64,000 nt of DNA from Priestia taiwanensis (GTDB taxonomy: Bacteria; Bacillota; Bacilli; Bacillales; Bacillaceae_G), in contig NZ_BMFK01000001.1 in NCBI RefSeq assembly GCF_014638355.1, positions 1,937,160 to 2,001,159 on the forward strand, read 5' to 3'. A program made the position numbers and the translations under genes. Below, one piece after another: positions 32,718-40,587 of the stretch. The notes under the pieces were generated by a model. The model ran no database searches, had not been told where the DNA came from, and saw nothing but the letters and a program-made list of their open reading frames with translations. Positions within the stretch are counted from its first letter, which is position 1, and each line of letters starts with the position of its first letter.

Positions 32718-33437
32718 ATGAAAATTGTAGGACATACATTGGCATTTGGGACAAACACGCCTGTATATGCGATGCCAGACCAAAAGCGTACATTGTTACA
32801 ACAAGTATTGGTGAAAATCGGACAAGACCAACTATTAATAGTAGAACCAGCTGAGCAGAAAGTATACGAAGACCGCTATACATTTGAACAAAACGAACAA
32901 GCACTACCAGTGAATGTAACAACAAGCTTCTTAAAGTATAATAACAACGTGAAAGTAAGTATCTTAACGAGCGACAACGAACATTTCGGAAGCATCGCAC
33001 GTGCTGAATATTTAAAAGGGAACGATCAGAAACAAATTGTCACATTCCTAGACGGTGATCTTCTTACCGATGTGGATCTTTCTACAGACGACCAACAAGT
33101 CTATCTTCCGACCTTCGAAGAATATATGCCTCATCAAGATAACGCTACACCAACTAGTTCCATCGACGACTGCTGGTTAAATGGATGTTGCTCATTCCGC
33201 TACAACGGCTTACCTTGGAACCCACTCGTGAAATACAATTGGTGTGGTCGAGGTTGTGGTTCTGGAACACCAATTAATCCGTTAGATACTTGCTGCCAAG
33301 CACACGATAGTTGCTACGACACAACAGAAAGTGTATGTAGCTGTGACAAGAAGCTAATTGACTGCGCATCGAAGACAGACAATGCTGGTACAGACCGAGT
33401 GATTCTCGCATTTAAATTGAAATCGATGTTTTGCTAA
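32718..33437 (+). CDS. phospholipase A2-like protein
   Basis: A 239-residue protein whose C-terminal ~90 residues carry the phospholipase A2 signature: a calcium loop ([13 protein letters not shown], ~173-185) followed by [12 protein letters not shown] (189-200) with the His196-Asp197 pair. It then has a second Cys-rich helix ([12 protein letters not shown]). The N-terminal ~145 residues are a separate soluble domain that I cannot name. There is no signal peptide, although such Cys-rich domains are normally exported and disulphide-bonded. The ATG at 32718 has AAAAGGGAG about nine bases upstream. Strong terminator follows. Confidence 0.85.
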   Translation: MKIVGHTLAFGTNTPVYAMPDQKRTLLQQVLVKIGQDQLLIVEPAEQKVYEDRYTFEQNEQALPVNVTTSFLKYNNNVKVSILTSDNEHFGSIARAEYLKGNDQKQIVTFLDGDLLTDVDLSTDDQQVYLPTFEEYMPHQDNATPTSSIDDCWLNGCCSFRYNGLPWNPLVKYNWCGRGCGSGTPINPLDTCCQAHDSCYDTTESVCSCDKKLIDCASKTDNAGTDRVILAFKLKSMFC

Positions 33438-33440
33438 TAC

Positions 33441-33482
33441 AAAATCCCCCCATCTATTAAAAGATAGATGGGGGGATTTTTA
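33441..33482 (+). terminator. terminator after the phospholipase-like gene
   Basis: AAAATCCCCCCATCTAT and ATAGATGGGGGGATTTT form a long perfect stem with a T-run. Confidence 0.95.
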
Positions 33483-33508
33483 TCGATATATAAAGACCTA
33501 TTAGCCCA

Positions 33509-34372
33509 TTAAACTAGCTTCGAAACAGAAGTATGGGTAAAGATTGCATTAATTATGTGATCCCAGTCATCAGCATGAATTTCATGACCAGTTCCTTCAA
33601 GCGTTAGTAAGGATGCTTTTAGAAGTTCATCAGCAAGCGCTATACCATGCTCATAAGGAAGAATTGTATCATGTGTGCCGTGAATCACTAATGCAGGAAC
33701 AGCTATTTCTTTTATCTTATCCTCGTAATAATCGTCGCCTTTTAGCAGAGCGTGGTTAAACATGCTAAGCAAATTAGTTGCTCGGTTAAAGTCTTGTGTC
33801 GTTAACTCACGAACTCTTTTCTCATCGAATAGATGACTTGGACCACAAAGCATACGTGCACCTTCAACTAAATAGTCAATAACAGCTTCTTCATTTGTCC
33901 AATCCAACGTAGCTCCTTTAGCATGATAAGTAAACAATCTCTCATCCATTTCTGGTAAGCCTCGATTATTATCATCAGAGCCGAACAGACTGGATGCAAT
34001 AGCAGTCATACTTAATACTCGCTCTGGATTATGAAATGCTGTCACTTGAGCTATCATACCACCTAATGACATTCCAACAACGTGTGCCTTGTTAATATTA
34101 TAAGCATCTAGTACTCCAACAGCATCATTTGCCATGTCTACTACCGTATAGTTAGAAGTACCCGGTTCATAATTCATTGAGCGGCCAACATCTCGGTTAT
34201 CAAATCGAATAACGTACCTTCCTGTATCAGCTAATCGCTGGCAAAACTCCGCATCCCAATAAACCATCGAATTCATCGCTCCATTAATTAATAAAATCGC
34301 TTGATTTGTTGGGTTTCCAAAACTCTCTGTACATATAATAACTCCGTTAATTCTAGTCATTTTTTCATTCAT
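33509..34372 (-). CDS. alpha/beta hydrolase
   Basis: A 287-residue alpha/beta fold hydrolase. Visible are ILLINGAMNSMVYWD (~24-38, oxyanion region), RFDNRDVGRSMNY (~55-67), the nucleophile Ser in VVGMSLGGMIAQ (~98-109), the acid in VIHGTHDTILPYEHG and the His in LEGTGHEIHADDW. It resembles lactonase or esterase-type enzymes; the substrate is unknown. GAGGAAG precedes the ATG. A single gene. Confidence 0.88.
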   Translation of the reverse strand: MNEKMTRINGVIICTESFGNPTNQAILLINGAMNSMVYWDAEFCQRLADTGRYVIRFDNRDVGRSMNYEPGTSNYTVVDMANDAVGVLDAYNINKAHVVGMSLGGMIAQVTAFHNPERVLSMTAIASSLFGSDDNNRGLPEMDERLFTYHAKGATLDWTNEEAVIDYLVEGARMLCGPSHLFDEKRVRELTTQDFNRATNLLSMFNHALLKGDDYYEDKIKEIAVPALVIHGTHDTILPYEHGIALADELLKASLLTLEGTGHEIHADDWDHIINAIFTHTSVSKLV

Positions 34373-34705
34373 TATTTCTTCCTCGTCTCATTTGAATTTG
34401 GTGATCTTAGAAAGGTACACTCAAATAAATCCAAATGTCATGTAAAACAATATGGACAAATATAAATGAAATGTACCTAGAATTAACGTAAGCGCATAAA
34501 GTGAATAATCATTGAACAAACTCTCCTTTAAACAAGTAATAGGAGTATATCCTATCTCTCCATTATAAAGTATGTTACATGTATTTCACATGGGATTTTT
34601 TCATTTACCATCATCTGCTTCGCTATATCCTTCTCAACTATCCCATTGCCAAACCATTTTCATATGCATTCCCACGTACTTGTACAATACCTACTTGAAA
34701 GTTCG
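34373..34705. other. intergenic, no gene seen
   Basis: About 330 bases, AT-rich. No convincing frame, hairpin terminator or regulatory motif. It probably contains the promoter for the hydrolase gene at 34372. Confidence 0.35.
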
Positions 34706-35596
34706 TCACTTCAGTTCCCCTTTCATCCACGTAATAAATGGTTCTTGCACATCAAAGGCAAATTCATTCAGCAATGGATAGCTGTATACATCTGTGTCAT
34801 CTAATTCAAGGAACATTACTTTTTCATATCCGTGACCACGTGCATACACGATTTGCTGCTTCGTTAGTACTGTAATGATTTGTTGATCGATTTCATCATG
34901 CCTTCCACTCCAGCCAAGTTCTAATACTGTTCCCTCTCCGTCATCATGAGCAAAAACATATGCCACAACTTCTCCTCCGTCTAGTGCAACATAACTTGCA
35001 CCTTTTACAACGTCCTCATCCTCAAGGCACATTCGCCATCTTGTATCATCAAACTCTCCAACTGGATTGTCCTTGTGTGTAATAGTATAACAACGCTTCA
35101 TTAAACGAACGAGTTGTGTTGTTTGACTAGGAGTTAACACGCTATCTTCCAGCGAAACAATTTCATAAGGATATGTTTTTTCCTCCGCTGTTATGCGAGT
35201 TTCTTGTACTGTTGCTTCATACGTACGGCGCATTTCACGGAATCCACATTGCTCATACGCATGAAACGAAGGATGTACGTCACTCGTACGTATAATAAGT
35301 GGTAGCTTATCTTTCTTCACTTCTTCGACGTAACGAATAAACGTTGAAATGCATTTCTCTTCTTTCGCACTTATACCAAGATAGACCGCATACGGATGGA
35401 ACGCTTGCTTCCGCACGCGCATCACACCGATTATTTCTCCATTCTCTTCCACTACAAAAATGTTTGGCACACCTTCATCGAATGTTCCCCAGTTCATGTA
35501 CATGTTGAATGCTGATTGTTCTTTGAACGATGCTGGTATGAGATGTAGTACTTTTTCTTTTTCTGCTTCTGTGTAAGCGCGTATGTTCACTCTCAT
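34706..35596 (-). CDS. tandem GNAT-domain acetyltransferase
   Basis: A 296-residue protein made of two GNAT-like halves. The N-terminal half has IIGVMRVRKQAFHPYAVYLGISAKEEKCISTFIRYV (~54-90) and SFHAYEQCGF (~110-119). The C-terminal half has VVAYVFAHDDGEGTVLELGWSGRHDE (~210-235) and LLNEFAFDVQEPF. The glycine-rich acetyl-CoA loop is weak in both halves, so activity is uncertain. AGGGGGG lies just upstream of the ATG. Confidence 0.8.
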   Translation of the reverse strand: MRVNIRAYTEAEKEKVLHLIPASFKEQSAFNMYMNWGTFDEGVPNIFVVEENGEIIGVMRVRKQAFHPYAVYLGISAKEEKCISTFIRYVEEVKKDKLPLIIRTSDVHPSFHAYEQCGFREMRRTYEATVQETRITAEEKTYPYEIVSLEDSVLTPSQTTQLVRLMKRCYTITHKDNPVGEFDDTRWRMCLEDEDVVKGASYVALDGGEVVAYVFAHDDGEGTVLELGWSGRHDEIDQQIITVLTKQQIVYARGHGYEKVMFLELDDTDVYSYPLLNEFAFDVQEPFITWMKGELK

Positions 35597-35603
35597 TCCC
35601 CCC

Positions 35604-35633
35604 TATAAAAAAAGAGAGTTCTTCACTCTCTCA
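35604..35633 (-). terminator. terminator after the NIPSNAP gene
   Basis: GAGAGT and ACTCTC with flanking bases pair on the minus strand, followed by eight T. It overlaps the stop codon. Confidence 0.7.
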
Positions 35634-35964
35634 CAGTCGACACAATCGCTTCATTTTGCATCGCTACAATATATTCTCGTATCACATGCGCTCTACCGCC
35701 GTGCTTTTCATACCATTCTTGAATACGTTGCAAATGTGCTTCGTCACTTCGTACATTCTTTTCAATTCGCACGTATTCTTCATAACTGTCATACTCCCAT
35801 ATCGCAAAGATTTCGACCGTATCATCTTCGTTGTCTCTCATCCACCTTCCAACGAGACGAGCACCGTGCTTCAACTGGTTTGGTAAATTCGTCTCATTGA
35901 AATGATTATTAAAGATTTCAACAAACTCCTTTTTGATAATGTAATACTTTCTTCTATGAAACAT
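35623..35964 (-). CDS. NIPSNAP family protein
   Basis: A 113-residue ferredoxin-like fold protein of the NIPSNAP family (FHRRKYYIIKKEFVEIFNNHFNETNLPNQLKHGARLVGRWM ... EIFAIWEYDSYEEYVRIE). The biochemical role in bacteria is unclear. AGGAGG lies before the ATG. It is upstream of the tandem GNAT gene, but the hairpin at 35604-35633 separates them. Confidence 0.85.
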   Translation of the reverse strand: MFHRRKYYIIKKEFVEIFNNHFNETNLPNQLKHGARLVGRWMRDNEDDTVEIFAIWEYDSYEEYVRIEKNVRSDEAHLQRIQEWYEKHGGRAHVIREYIVAMQNEAIVSTVRE

Positions 35965-36210
35965 GACGACCTCCTATTGTAACCATGTTTTTCGTTCATC
36001 TACAGACAATTTTACCATTTTTCGACAATAAATATCTATTTATTCTTAAAATTCCGTACAAACATCTTTCTCCAAACGTACAAAATAAAATTTCCTCCTC
36101 CATGATTCTCCCAAAATATAAATATATCGAGGGAGATTGACAAACATGGTAACTCAAACAATAGATACAACCTGCTTTCATTCCATCTTGCCCTTTATTT
36201 CGTTCCTCGG
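35965..36210. other. intergenic, no gene seen
   Basis: A 76-codon minus frame here lacks a ribosome binding site and looks accidental. A degenerate AT box (AAAATAAAATTT, 36082-36093) is the only motif noted. Confidence 0.35.
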
Positions 36211-36223
36211 AAAATGAAATTTT
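36211..36223 (+). promoter_or_regulatory. ComK-type AT box upstream of comK
   Basis: AAAATGAAATTTT is an exact AAAA-N5-TTTT box, the half-unit bound by a ComK dimer. It lies about 90 bases before comK. A second box at the usual spacing is not evident, so autoregulation is possible but not shown. Confidence 0.45.
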
Positions 36224-36314
36224 CATAAATCGTTCATAATATCTATATAGCTAGACATCTCTACTATGTTACCCTATAAAATGTAAATACATTAATTAGG
36301 AGGTGGACATTGGT

Positions 36315-36812
36315 ATGGAAATATACGAAGAATATGAAGTTTCACCTACAACAATGGCTATTACTTTCAATAACCATACAATGTATCAAACTAAAATATA
36401 TGACAAGCACGGCATTTATTACTGTTCTAGAAAAGGAATGAATCTCATGGAAGAAGGATGTTTACAAGGGGGTTCTACCTATGACGGACGGAAAAAAGCT
36501 GTGGCACATTTGAAACGATTTAAGCAACGTACACCGATACCAGTCATTCCTAATGAAGGTGTCTTCGCATTTCCTACATGTTCACCGACGAATTGGAATT
36601 GTACATGGCTATTCTATCGCCATATTAAAGAGTTCAAACGGATCAATCATGAAACAACAATCGTAACGTTTCATAACGGTGCAACGCTAACTGTCGATAT
36701 CTCGTCTGCTACATTACAGAAACAAATACAACGGACAGAATCATGTGTTGTACTCTTTTCGCCTGTATTTGGAACAGCACAACCGACAAGCGTATTAAGT
36801 ACCCAATTTTAA
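36315..36812 (+). CDS. comK: competence transcription factor ComK, short form
   Basis: A 165-residue ComK homologue. Recognisable stretches are YEVSPTTMAI, the GGSTYDGRKKAV segment (~52-63), FAFPTCSPTNWNCTWLFYRHIKEF (~83-106) and VTFHNGATLTVDIS. B. subtilis ComK has 192 residues and about 25 more at the C-terminus, a part needed for activation there. This protein ends after SVLSTQF and lacks it, as described for the ComK2 form of the B. cereus group. AGGAGGTGG precedes the ATG at 36315. An AT box lies upstream. Confidence 0.85.
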   Translation: MEIYEEYEVSPTTMAITFNNHTMYQTKIYDKHGIYYCSRKGMNLMEEGCLQGGSTYDGRKKAVAHLKRFKQRTPIPVIPNEGVFAFPTCSPTNWNCTWLFYRHIKEFKRINHETTIVTFHNGATLTVDISSATLQKQIQRTESCVVLFSPVFGTAQPTSVLSTQF

Positions 36813-36836
36813 TAATTTAGCTTGTCTTACATGAAA

Positions 36837-36851
36837 TTTTTTCAGAAAATA
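36837..36851. promoter_or_regulatory. CodY-like box downstream of comK
   Basis: TTTTTTCAGAAAATA matches the CodY consensus at 12 of 15 positions with a perfect core TTTTCAGAAAAT. It lies 25 bases after comK and about 290 bases before ykvS, so its target is unclear. Confidence 0.4.
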
Positions 36852-37076
36852 TTCATGAAACCCTTTACTTCGTGATATATATATTGCAAACTAGATAATA
36901 ACACTTACATAAATCACCAGATGTCAACTTATTGGCACTGTTATTTACGCAACTCTTTTTGTTAGCGCTTACCTCTTTGTTTTTCTGCTTTGTATAACGA
37001 ACGTGAGTACCTAATCGCTAATGAAATGAGAACATGTATAGTTGAATAACCTGTTGATACAGCATTACAAAATACA
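36852..37076. other. intergenic, no gene seen
   Basis: No gene, no clear terminator for comK. The promoter of the ykvS gene should lie here, but no pair of hexamers is convincing. Confidence 0.3.
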
Positions 37077-37095
37077 GAGGAGAAAGGTGGTGTAT

Positions 37096-37121
37096 CTGTC
37101 TGTAAATACCTTTACAGACAG
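37096..37121 (+). promoter_or_regulatory. hairpin between ribosome binding site and ykvS start
   Basis: CTGTCTGTAAA and TTTACAGACAG form a perfect 11-base stem with a TACC loop. A good binding site (GAGGAG at 37078-37083, then AAAGGTGGTG) lies just before the hairpin, and the family start ATG lies just after it. The stem may hold the two at working distance or control initiation. Confidence 0.7.
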
Positions 37122-37128
37122 ACTACGT

Positions 37129-37314
37129 ATGAATATTGCTCAACCTGGTAACATTATCGAATTTAAGCAAGGCTTAAAAGGTGTTGTCCAAAAGGTCAAC
37201 CAAAACTCTGTCATTGTCGACATTACAATTACGGAGAATTTCCGTCAGCTAGATTTAGAACCTTTAACAGTTGTAAATCATAAAAATTATCGTATTTTAC
37301 AAGAACAGATATAA
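37129..37314 (+). CDS. ykvS: YkvS family protein (DUF2187)
   Basis: A 61-residue protein of the DUF2187/YkvS family (MNIAQPGNIIEFKQGLKGVVQKVNQNSVIVDITIT ... VVNHKNYRIL), probably an SH3-like beta barrel of unknown role. Homology and length favour the ATG at 37129. The ribosome binding site lies about 40 bases earlier, separated by the hairpin at 37096-37121. A GTG at 37090 directly behind the site, in frame, would give a 74-residue form. Confidence 0.85.
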   Translation: MNIAQPGNIIEFKQGLKGVVQKVNQNSVIVDITITENFRQLDLEPLTVVNHKNYRILQEQI

Positions 37315-37320
37315 GAATAT

Positions 37321-37356
37321 GAGAAAGCTCCTATGCGTGGCATGGGAGCTTTCTTT
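37321..37356 (+). terminator. terminator after ykvS
   Basis: GAAAGCTCC-ATGC and GCAT-GGAGCTTTC pair with one bulge or mismatch, followed by TTTG. Confidence 0.85.
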
Positions 37357-37379
37357 GTAGAACAAGGAGAATCTATCTT

Positions 37380-37799
37380 ATGAAAAAAATAATGATTGCT
37401 GTATGGGTCATTACAATTGGAGGATTAGGCTACCTATTATTTTTTCATAGCCCCAATCGGAACTTGCCTAATGCATCGTTTTTTACTATTAAAGATATAA
37501 AAACCAAACATCTAAAAGAAACGATACATATTACCGAAAAAGAAAAACTCTCCGATATTACAAACATCCTCAACCAAAGCAAATCTCTCTCCAAGAATAT
37601 TGATTTCAAACTTGCAGGTGAACCAAATCTCGAAATGAGACTTACGTATGAAAATACAAAAGAAGAAAAACTATCAATTTGGGATGATTTCGAAAAAGGA
37701 CAAACACTCATCTCTAGTGATGCAACTGGTTATTACAAGCTGAATGATACCCAATATGAGCAACTATTACGTGTTATACACGTATCGAACCCTTCATAG
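37380..37799 (+). CDS. membrane-anchored protein, paralogue of 5228-5647
   Basis: A 139-residue protein with an N-terminal hydrophobic anchor (residues 3-21) and an exported domain. It shares length, the I-x-x-ILN motif, an LTYEN strand followed by K-L-S-I-W, and a C-terminal Q-L-L-R-V-I helix with the product of 5228-5647. The family is unrecognised. AAGGAG lies nine bases before the ATG. It is between two terminators, so it is probably transcribed alone or by readthrough from ykvS. Confidence 0.65.
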   Translation: MKKIMIAVWVITIGGLGYLLFFHSPNRNLPNASFFTIKDIKTKHLKETIHITEKEKLSDITNILNQSKSLSKNIDFKLAGEPNLEMRLTYENTKEEKLSIWDDFEKGQTLISSDATGYYKLNDTQYEQLLRVIHVSNPS

Positions 37800-37805
37800 A
37801 ACAAA

Positions 37806-37842
37806 TAAAAATCCTCCTATGCCGCACATAGGAGGATTTCTC
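37806..37842. terminator. bidirectional terminator
   Basis: AAATCCTCCTATG and CATAGGAGGATTT pair perfectly, with A- and T-runs on either side. It serves the plus gene at 37380 and the queuosine operon on the minus strand. Confidence 0.92.
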
Positions 37843-38340
37843 TTATCGATTATCAATCTTCTCTGGGTATAAATCGTGGTTCATTATACGGTACTCAGCC
37901 ATTTGCTCGTACTTTGTACCTGGGCGACCGTAGTTTGTGTACGGATCGATTGAGATGCCACCGCGTGGTGTGAATTTTCCCCATACTTCGATGTAGTGTG
38001 GATCCATTAACTTAATTAAGTCGTTCATGATGATATTCATGCAATCTTCATGGAAATCACCGTGGTTACGGAAGCTAAATAAGTATAGCTTTAATGCTTT
38101 ACTTTCGACCATCTTCACATCAGGAATGTAGCTAATGTAAATTGTTGCGAAGTCTGGTTGACCTGTCATCGGACATAACGATGTAAATTCAGGACAGTTG
38201 AACTTTACAAAATAGTCACGACCTTGGTGCTTGTTGTCGAATGTTTCTAAGATTTCAGGTGAGTATTCAAATAAATACTTCGTTCCTTGGTTTCCTAGTA
38301 ACGTGATGTCTTGTAATTCTGAGTCTTTTCTTCCAGCCAT
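37843..38340 (-). CDS. queF: preQ0 reductase (NADPH nitrile oxidoreductase)
   Basis: Reduces 7-cyano-7-deazaguanine (preQ0) to preQ1 with NADPH, the last free-base step before tRNA insertion. At 165 residues it is the unimodular type. The catalytic Cys is in [16 protein letters not shown] (~51-66), and the QueF motif [13 protein letters not shown] is at ~79-91 followed by NHGDFHED. It is the last gene of queC-D-E-F, five bases after queE. Confidence 0.96.
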   Translation of the reverse strand: MAGRKDSELQDITLLGNQGTKYLFEYSPEILETFDNKHQGRDYFVKFNCPEFTSLCPMTGQPDFATIYISYIPDVKMVESKALKLYLFSFRNHGDFHEDCMNIIMNDLIKLMDPHYIEVWGKFTPRGGISIDPYTNYGRPGTKYEQMAEYRIMNHDLYPEKIDNR

Positions 38341-38345
38341 TATAA

Positions 38346-39062
38346 TTAAACCCCTCTCTTATTTCCCCATACTAGGGTGTGAAGTTGTGGTAATACTTTC
38401 GCATCGTTCATCTCAGATGAATGGATTGCCTTTTCTATTAGCCATTCATATCGCTCTAGTAATCTTGCAATTAATGAGTGATCGTCTGTCGTGTGCACGT
38501 CTTCGTTCCCAACTTGTAAGAAGAACGGAACATCCTTATAACGCGTATGAATCGTTGTCGCATAATCGAAATCTGCATCATCGAAGACGACAACTTTTAA
38601 ACTTATGTTACATCCTCTTAGCTTCTCGATTACGTTATCTAGAGCAGCAAAGTCCGTATCCATTCCCGAACTAGGTGGCTTTGGTGAAATGGTAATGTCA
38701 TCAATTTCACGTAGCCAATCTTGCCACTTGCTTCCTTGCGTCTCAAGGCCAATGCGAATGTTTTTTTCTTTTAGAAGCGTGACAAGCTCTCCCATGTTTT
38801 TCAACAGAGCAGGATTTCCGCCTGAGATTGTAACATGCGAGAACTTATCACCACCAAGTTGGTGTAGTTCTGCCCAAATGGCTTCTGCACTCATTTGGTT
38901 AATTAAATGCTTTGCTGAACCGTCCCATGTGAATGCAGAATCGCACCACGCACAACGGTAATCACAGCCAGCTGTACGAATGAACATCGTCTTCTGACCA
39001 ATGACCATTCCTTCTCCTTGGACCGTCGGGCCGAATATTTCCAGAACGGGAATATTACTCAC
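38346..39062 (-). CDS. queE: 7-carboxy-7-deazaguanine synthase
   Basis: A 238-residue radical SAM enzyme that converts 6-carboxytetrahydropterin to 7-carboxy-7-deazaguanine. The iron-sulphur cysteines are in [18 protein letters not shown] (~33-50). GPTVQGEG is the usual N-terminal stretch. [11 protein letters not shown] follows (~77-87), the SAM-binding region. It overlaps queD by eight bases, consistent with one operon. Confidence 0.95.
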   Translation of the reverse strand: MSNIPVLEIFGPTVQGEGMVIGQKTMFIRTAGCDYRCAWCDSAFTWDGSAKHLINQMSAEAIWAELHQLGGDKFSHVTISGGNPALLKNMGELVTLLKEKNIRIGLETQGSKWQDWLREIDDITISPKPPSSGMDTDFAALDNVIEKLRGCNISLKVVVFDDADFDYATTIHTRYKDVPFFLQVGNEDVHTTDDHSLIARLLERYEWLIEKAIHSSEMNDAKVLPQLHTLVWGNKRGV

Positions 39063-39537
39063 CGATCATCCACTCCCGTCTAACTTCTGCATAGCTAGTT
39101 GGTGTTTCGAATAAGCGAACGAATTCTACTCGTGCTCCTTGTGCTTGGAATTGTTCACTTGCTTGTAATTCTTCTTCCATTCTTTCATAAATCCACACAA
39201 CCATGTTTTCCGCTGTTGTGTTCATTGGCGGCAATGTTTCGTTTAAGTAACGGTGATCTAAATGTACTTCGATTTTTTGCTTCCAAATTTCTTTAATATC
39301 GCCGAAGTCAATCATTAAACCGATTTCATTCACAAATCCGCTAATACCGAAGATTACTGTGTACGTATGACCGTGTAAGTTCTTACATTTTCCTTCGTAA
39401 AAATGAAGGTGATGCGCAGCGTCGAATGTGAATTCTTTGCTTACAAGGACACGCTTGTTGTGGTATTTTAATTGATTAGGTTGAATATCTTCATTGATTT
39501 TTTGTAATTTGTCTACGATGCTAAATGGAATATACAT
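39055..39537 (-). CDS. queD: 6-carboxytetrahydropterin synthase
   Basis: A 160-residue PTPS-family enzyme that turns dihydroneopterin triphosphate into 6-carboxytetrahydropterin. The zinc histidines and catalytic Cys are in FDAAHHLHFYEGKCKNLHGHTY (~37-58). DHRYLNE and TAENMVVWIYERM are the later conserved stretches. The start at 39537 shares one base with the queC stop (TAATG), and a GGGGCGG site precedes it. The N-terminus is about 25 residues longer than in short members. Confidence 0.94.
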   Translation of the reverse strand: MYIPFSIVDKLQKINEDIQPNQLKYHNKRVLVSKEFTFDAAHHLHFYEGKCKNLHGHTYTVIFGISGFVNEIGLMIDFGDIKEIWKQKIEVHLDHRYLNETLPPMNTTAENMVVWIYERMEEELQASEQFQAQGARVEFVRLFETPTSYAEVRREWMIGE

Positions 39538-40199
39538 TAGTTGACCGCCCCTTCTTTTTTGCTTACGTATTCTTGTAATCCTTTGTTTCGTAAGTGACAT
39601 GCTGGGCACTCTTTACACCCATCACCTTTTACTCCGTTGTAGCACGTTAATGTTTTTTCTCGTACGAATTCAAATGCACCTAGTTCATCTGCTAGTTCCC
39701 ACGTCTCGGCTTTATCTAACCACATTAACGGTGTGTGGATCACGAAGTTGTAATCCATCGATAAGTTTAATGTCACGTTCAATGATTTCACAAACACATC
39801 ACGGCAATCTGGATAGCCGCTAAAGTCCGTTTCACACACACCTGTAATAATGTGGCGGGCTCCTTTTTGTTTCGCCACGATTGCGACAAACGTTAAGAAT
39901 AATAAGTTACGTCCATCCACAAATGTCGACGGTAACTCCCCCTCTTTCTCCTCAATCGAAATGTCATCACGTGTTAATGCATTTGGTGCTAATTGATTTA
40001 ATAAGCTCATATCAAGAATGGTGTGCGGTACATTCAGTTCGGCTGCAATTTCTTTCGCACATTCAATCTCTTCTTTATGGCGTTGATTATAATCAAACGT
40101 TACAACCTCTACTTCGCGGAAATTCTTCAGCGCCCAAAATAAGCAAGTCGTGCTGTCTTGTCCCCCACTGAAGACAACAAGTGCTTTTTCATTTTTCAT
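39537..40199 (-). CDS. queC: 7-cyano-7-deazaguanine synthase
   Basis: A 220-residue ATP-dependent enzyme that makes preQ0 from 7-carboxy-7-deazaguanine and ammonia. The PP-loop is [11 protein letters not shown] (~8-18), and the zinc-binding cysteines are in [21 protein letters not shown] (~186-206). First gene of the operon, behind a preQ1-I riboswitch. The ATG at 40199 has AGGGAATGGATAGGG upstream. Confidence 0.96.
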   Translation of the reverse strand: MKNEKALVVFSGGQDSTTCLFWALKNFREVEVVTFDYNQRHKEEIECAKEIAAELNVPHTILDMSLLNQLAPNALTRDDISIEEKEGELPSTFVDGRNLLFLTFVAIVAKQKGARHIITGVCETDFSGYPDCRDVFVKSLNVTLNLSMDYNFVIHTPLMWLDKAETWELADELGAFEFVREKTLTCYNGVKGDGCKECPACHLRNKGLQEYVSKKEGAVN

Positions 40200-40246
40200 C
40201 CCTATCCATTCCCTTCTATAACAAAAACATCTATAACAAAAAAAGA

Positions 40247-40277
40247 GACTACTCACCAAAGTAAGTAATCTCTGTCA
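40247..40277 (-). terminator. terminator in the queC leader
   Basis: AGAGA-TACTTAC and GT-GTA-TCTCT arms pair on the minus strand, followed by seven T. It lies between the riboswitch and queC and is a candidate expression platform. Confidence 0.7.
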
Positions 40278-40360
40278 AAAAACATCCTCAACAAATACCC
40301 CTTCTCTAGACATGGAAAGGGCATAACGAAAGACACGAATTGTGTATGTATCGCTTCGCG

Positions 40361-40394
40361 TTAGTTTTTTATCGAGGGAGATTACGAACCTCGC
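40361..40394 (-). ncRNA. preQ1-I riboswitch aptamer
   Basis: On the minus strand GCGAGGTTCGTAATC is followed by TCCCTCGATAAAAAACTAA. This fits the class I preQ1 aptamer: P1 stem GAGG/CCTC, and an A-rich tail AAAAAACTAA that folds into a pseudoknot. It lies 160 bases before queC. Binding of preQ1 should turn the queC-D-E-F operon off. The distance of ~85 bases to the only clear terminator is larger than usual. Confidence 0.92.
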
Positions 40395-40587
40395 CTATGT
40401 GATATACACATAGATTTGTTATTCATTTTTTCCTTCTCATTCTATCATACCGTTTTAGAAAAGCAACTTTTTTCGAAAGGAGCCGACACTATTTGTCGTT
40501 TTTTATTGAAAATGTAGCATAATTTTCCTATGATAGAAAAGTAAAGAAAGTGAATGATTTAACAAAAGGATATGGTGAATAAATTAG

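Noticed and set aside
35996-36226. 76-codon minus-strand frame upstream of comK
   Set aside because: No ribosome binding site and no protein-like composition; it covers the presumed comK promoter.
40247-40330. Second preQ1 aptamer in tandem
   Set aside because: The stretch has a GGATGTTTTTTGACAG segment reminiscent of the A-rich tail, but no matching P1 stem and loop; I see only one aptamer.
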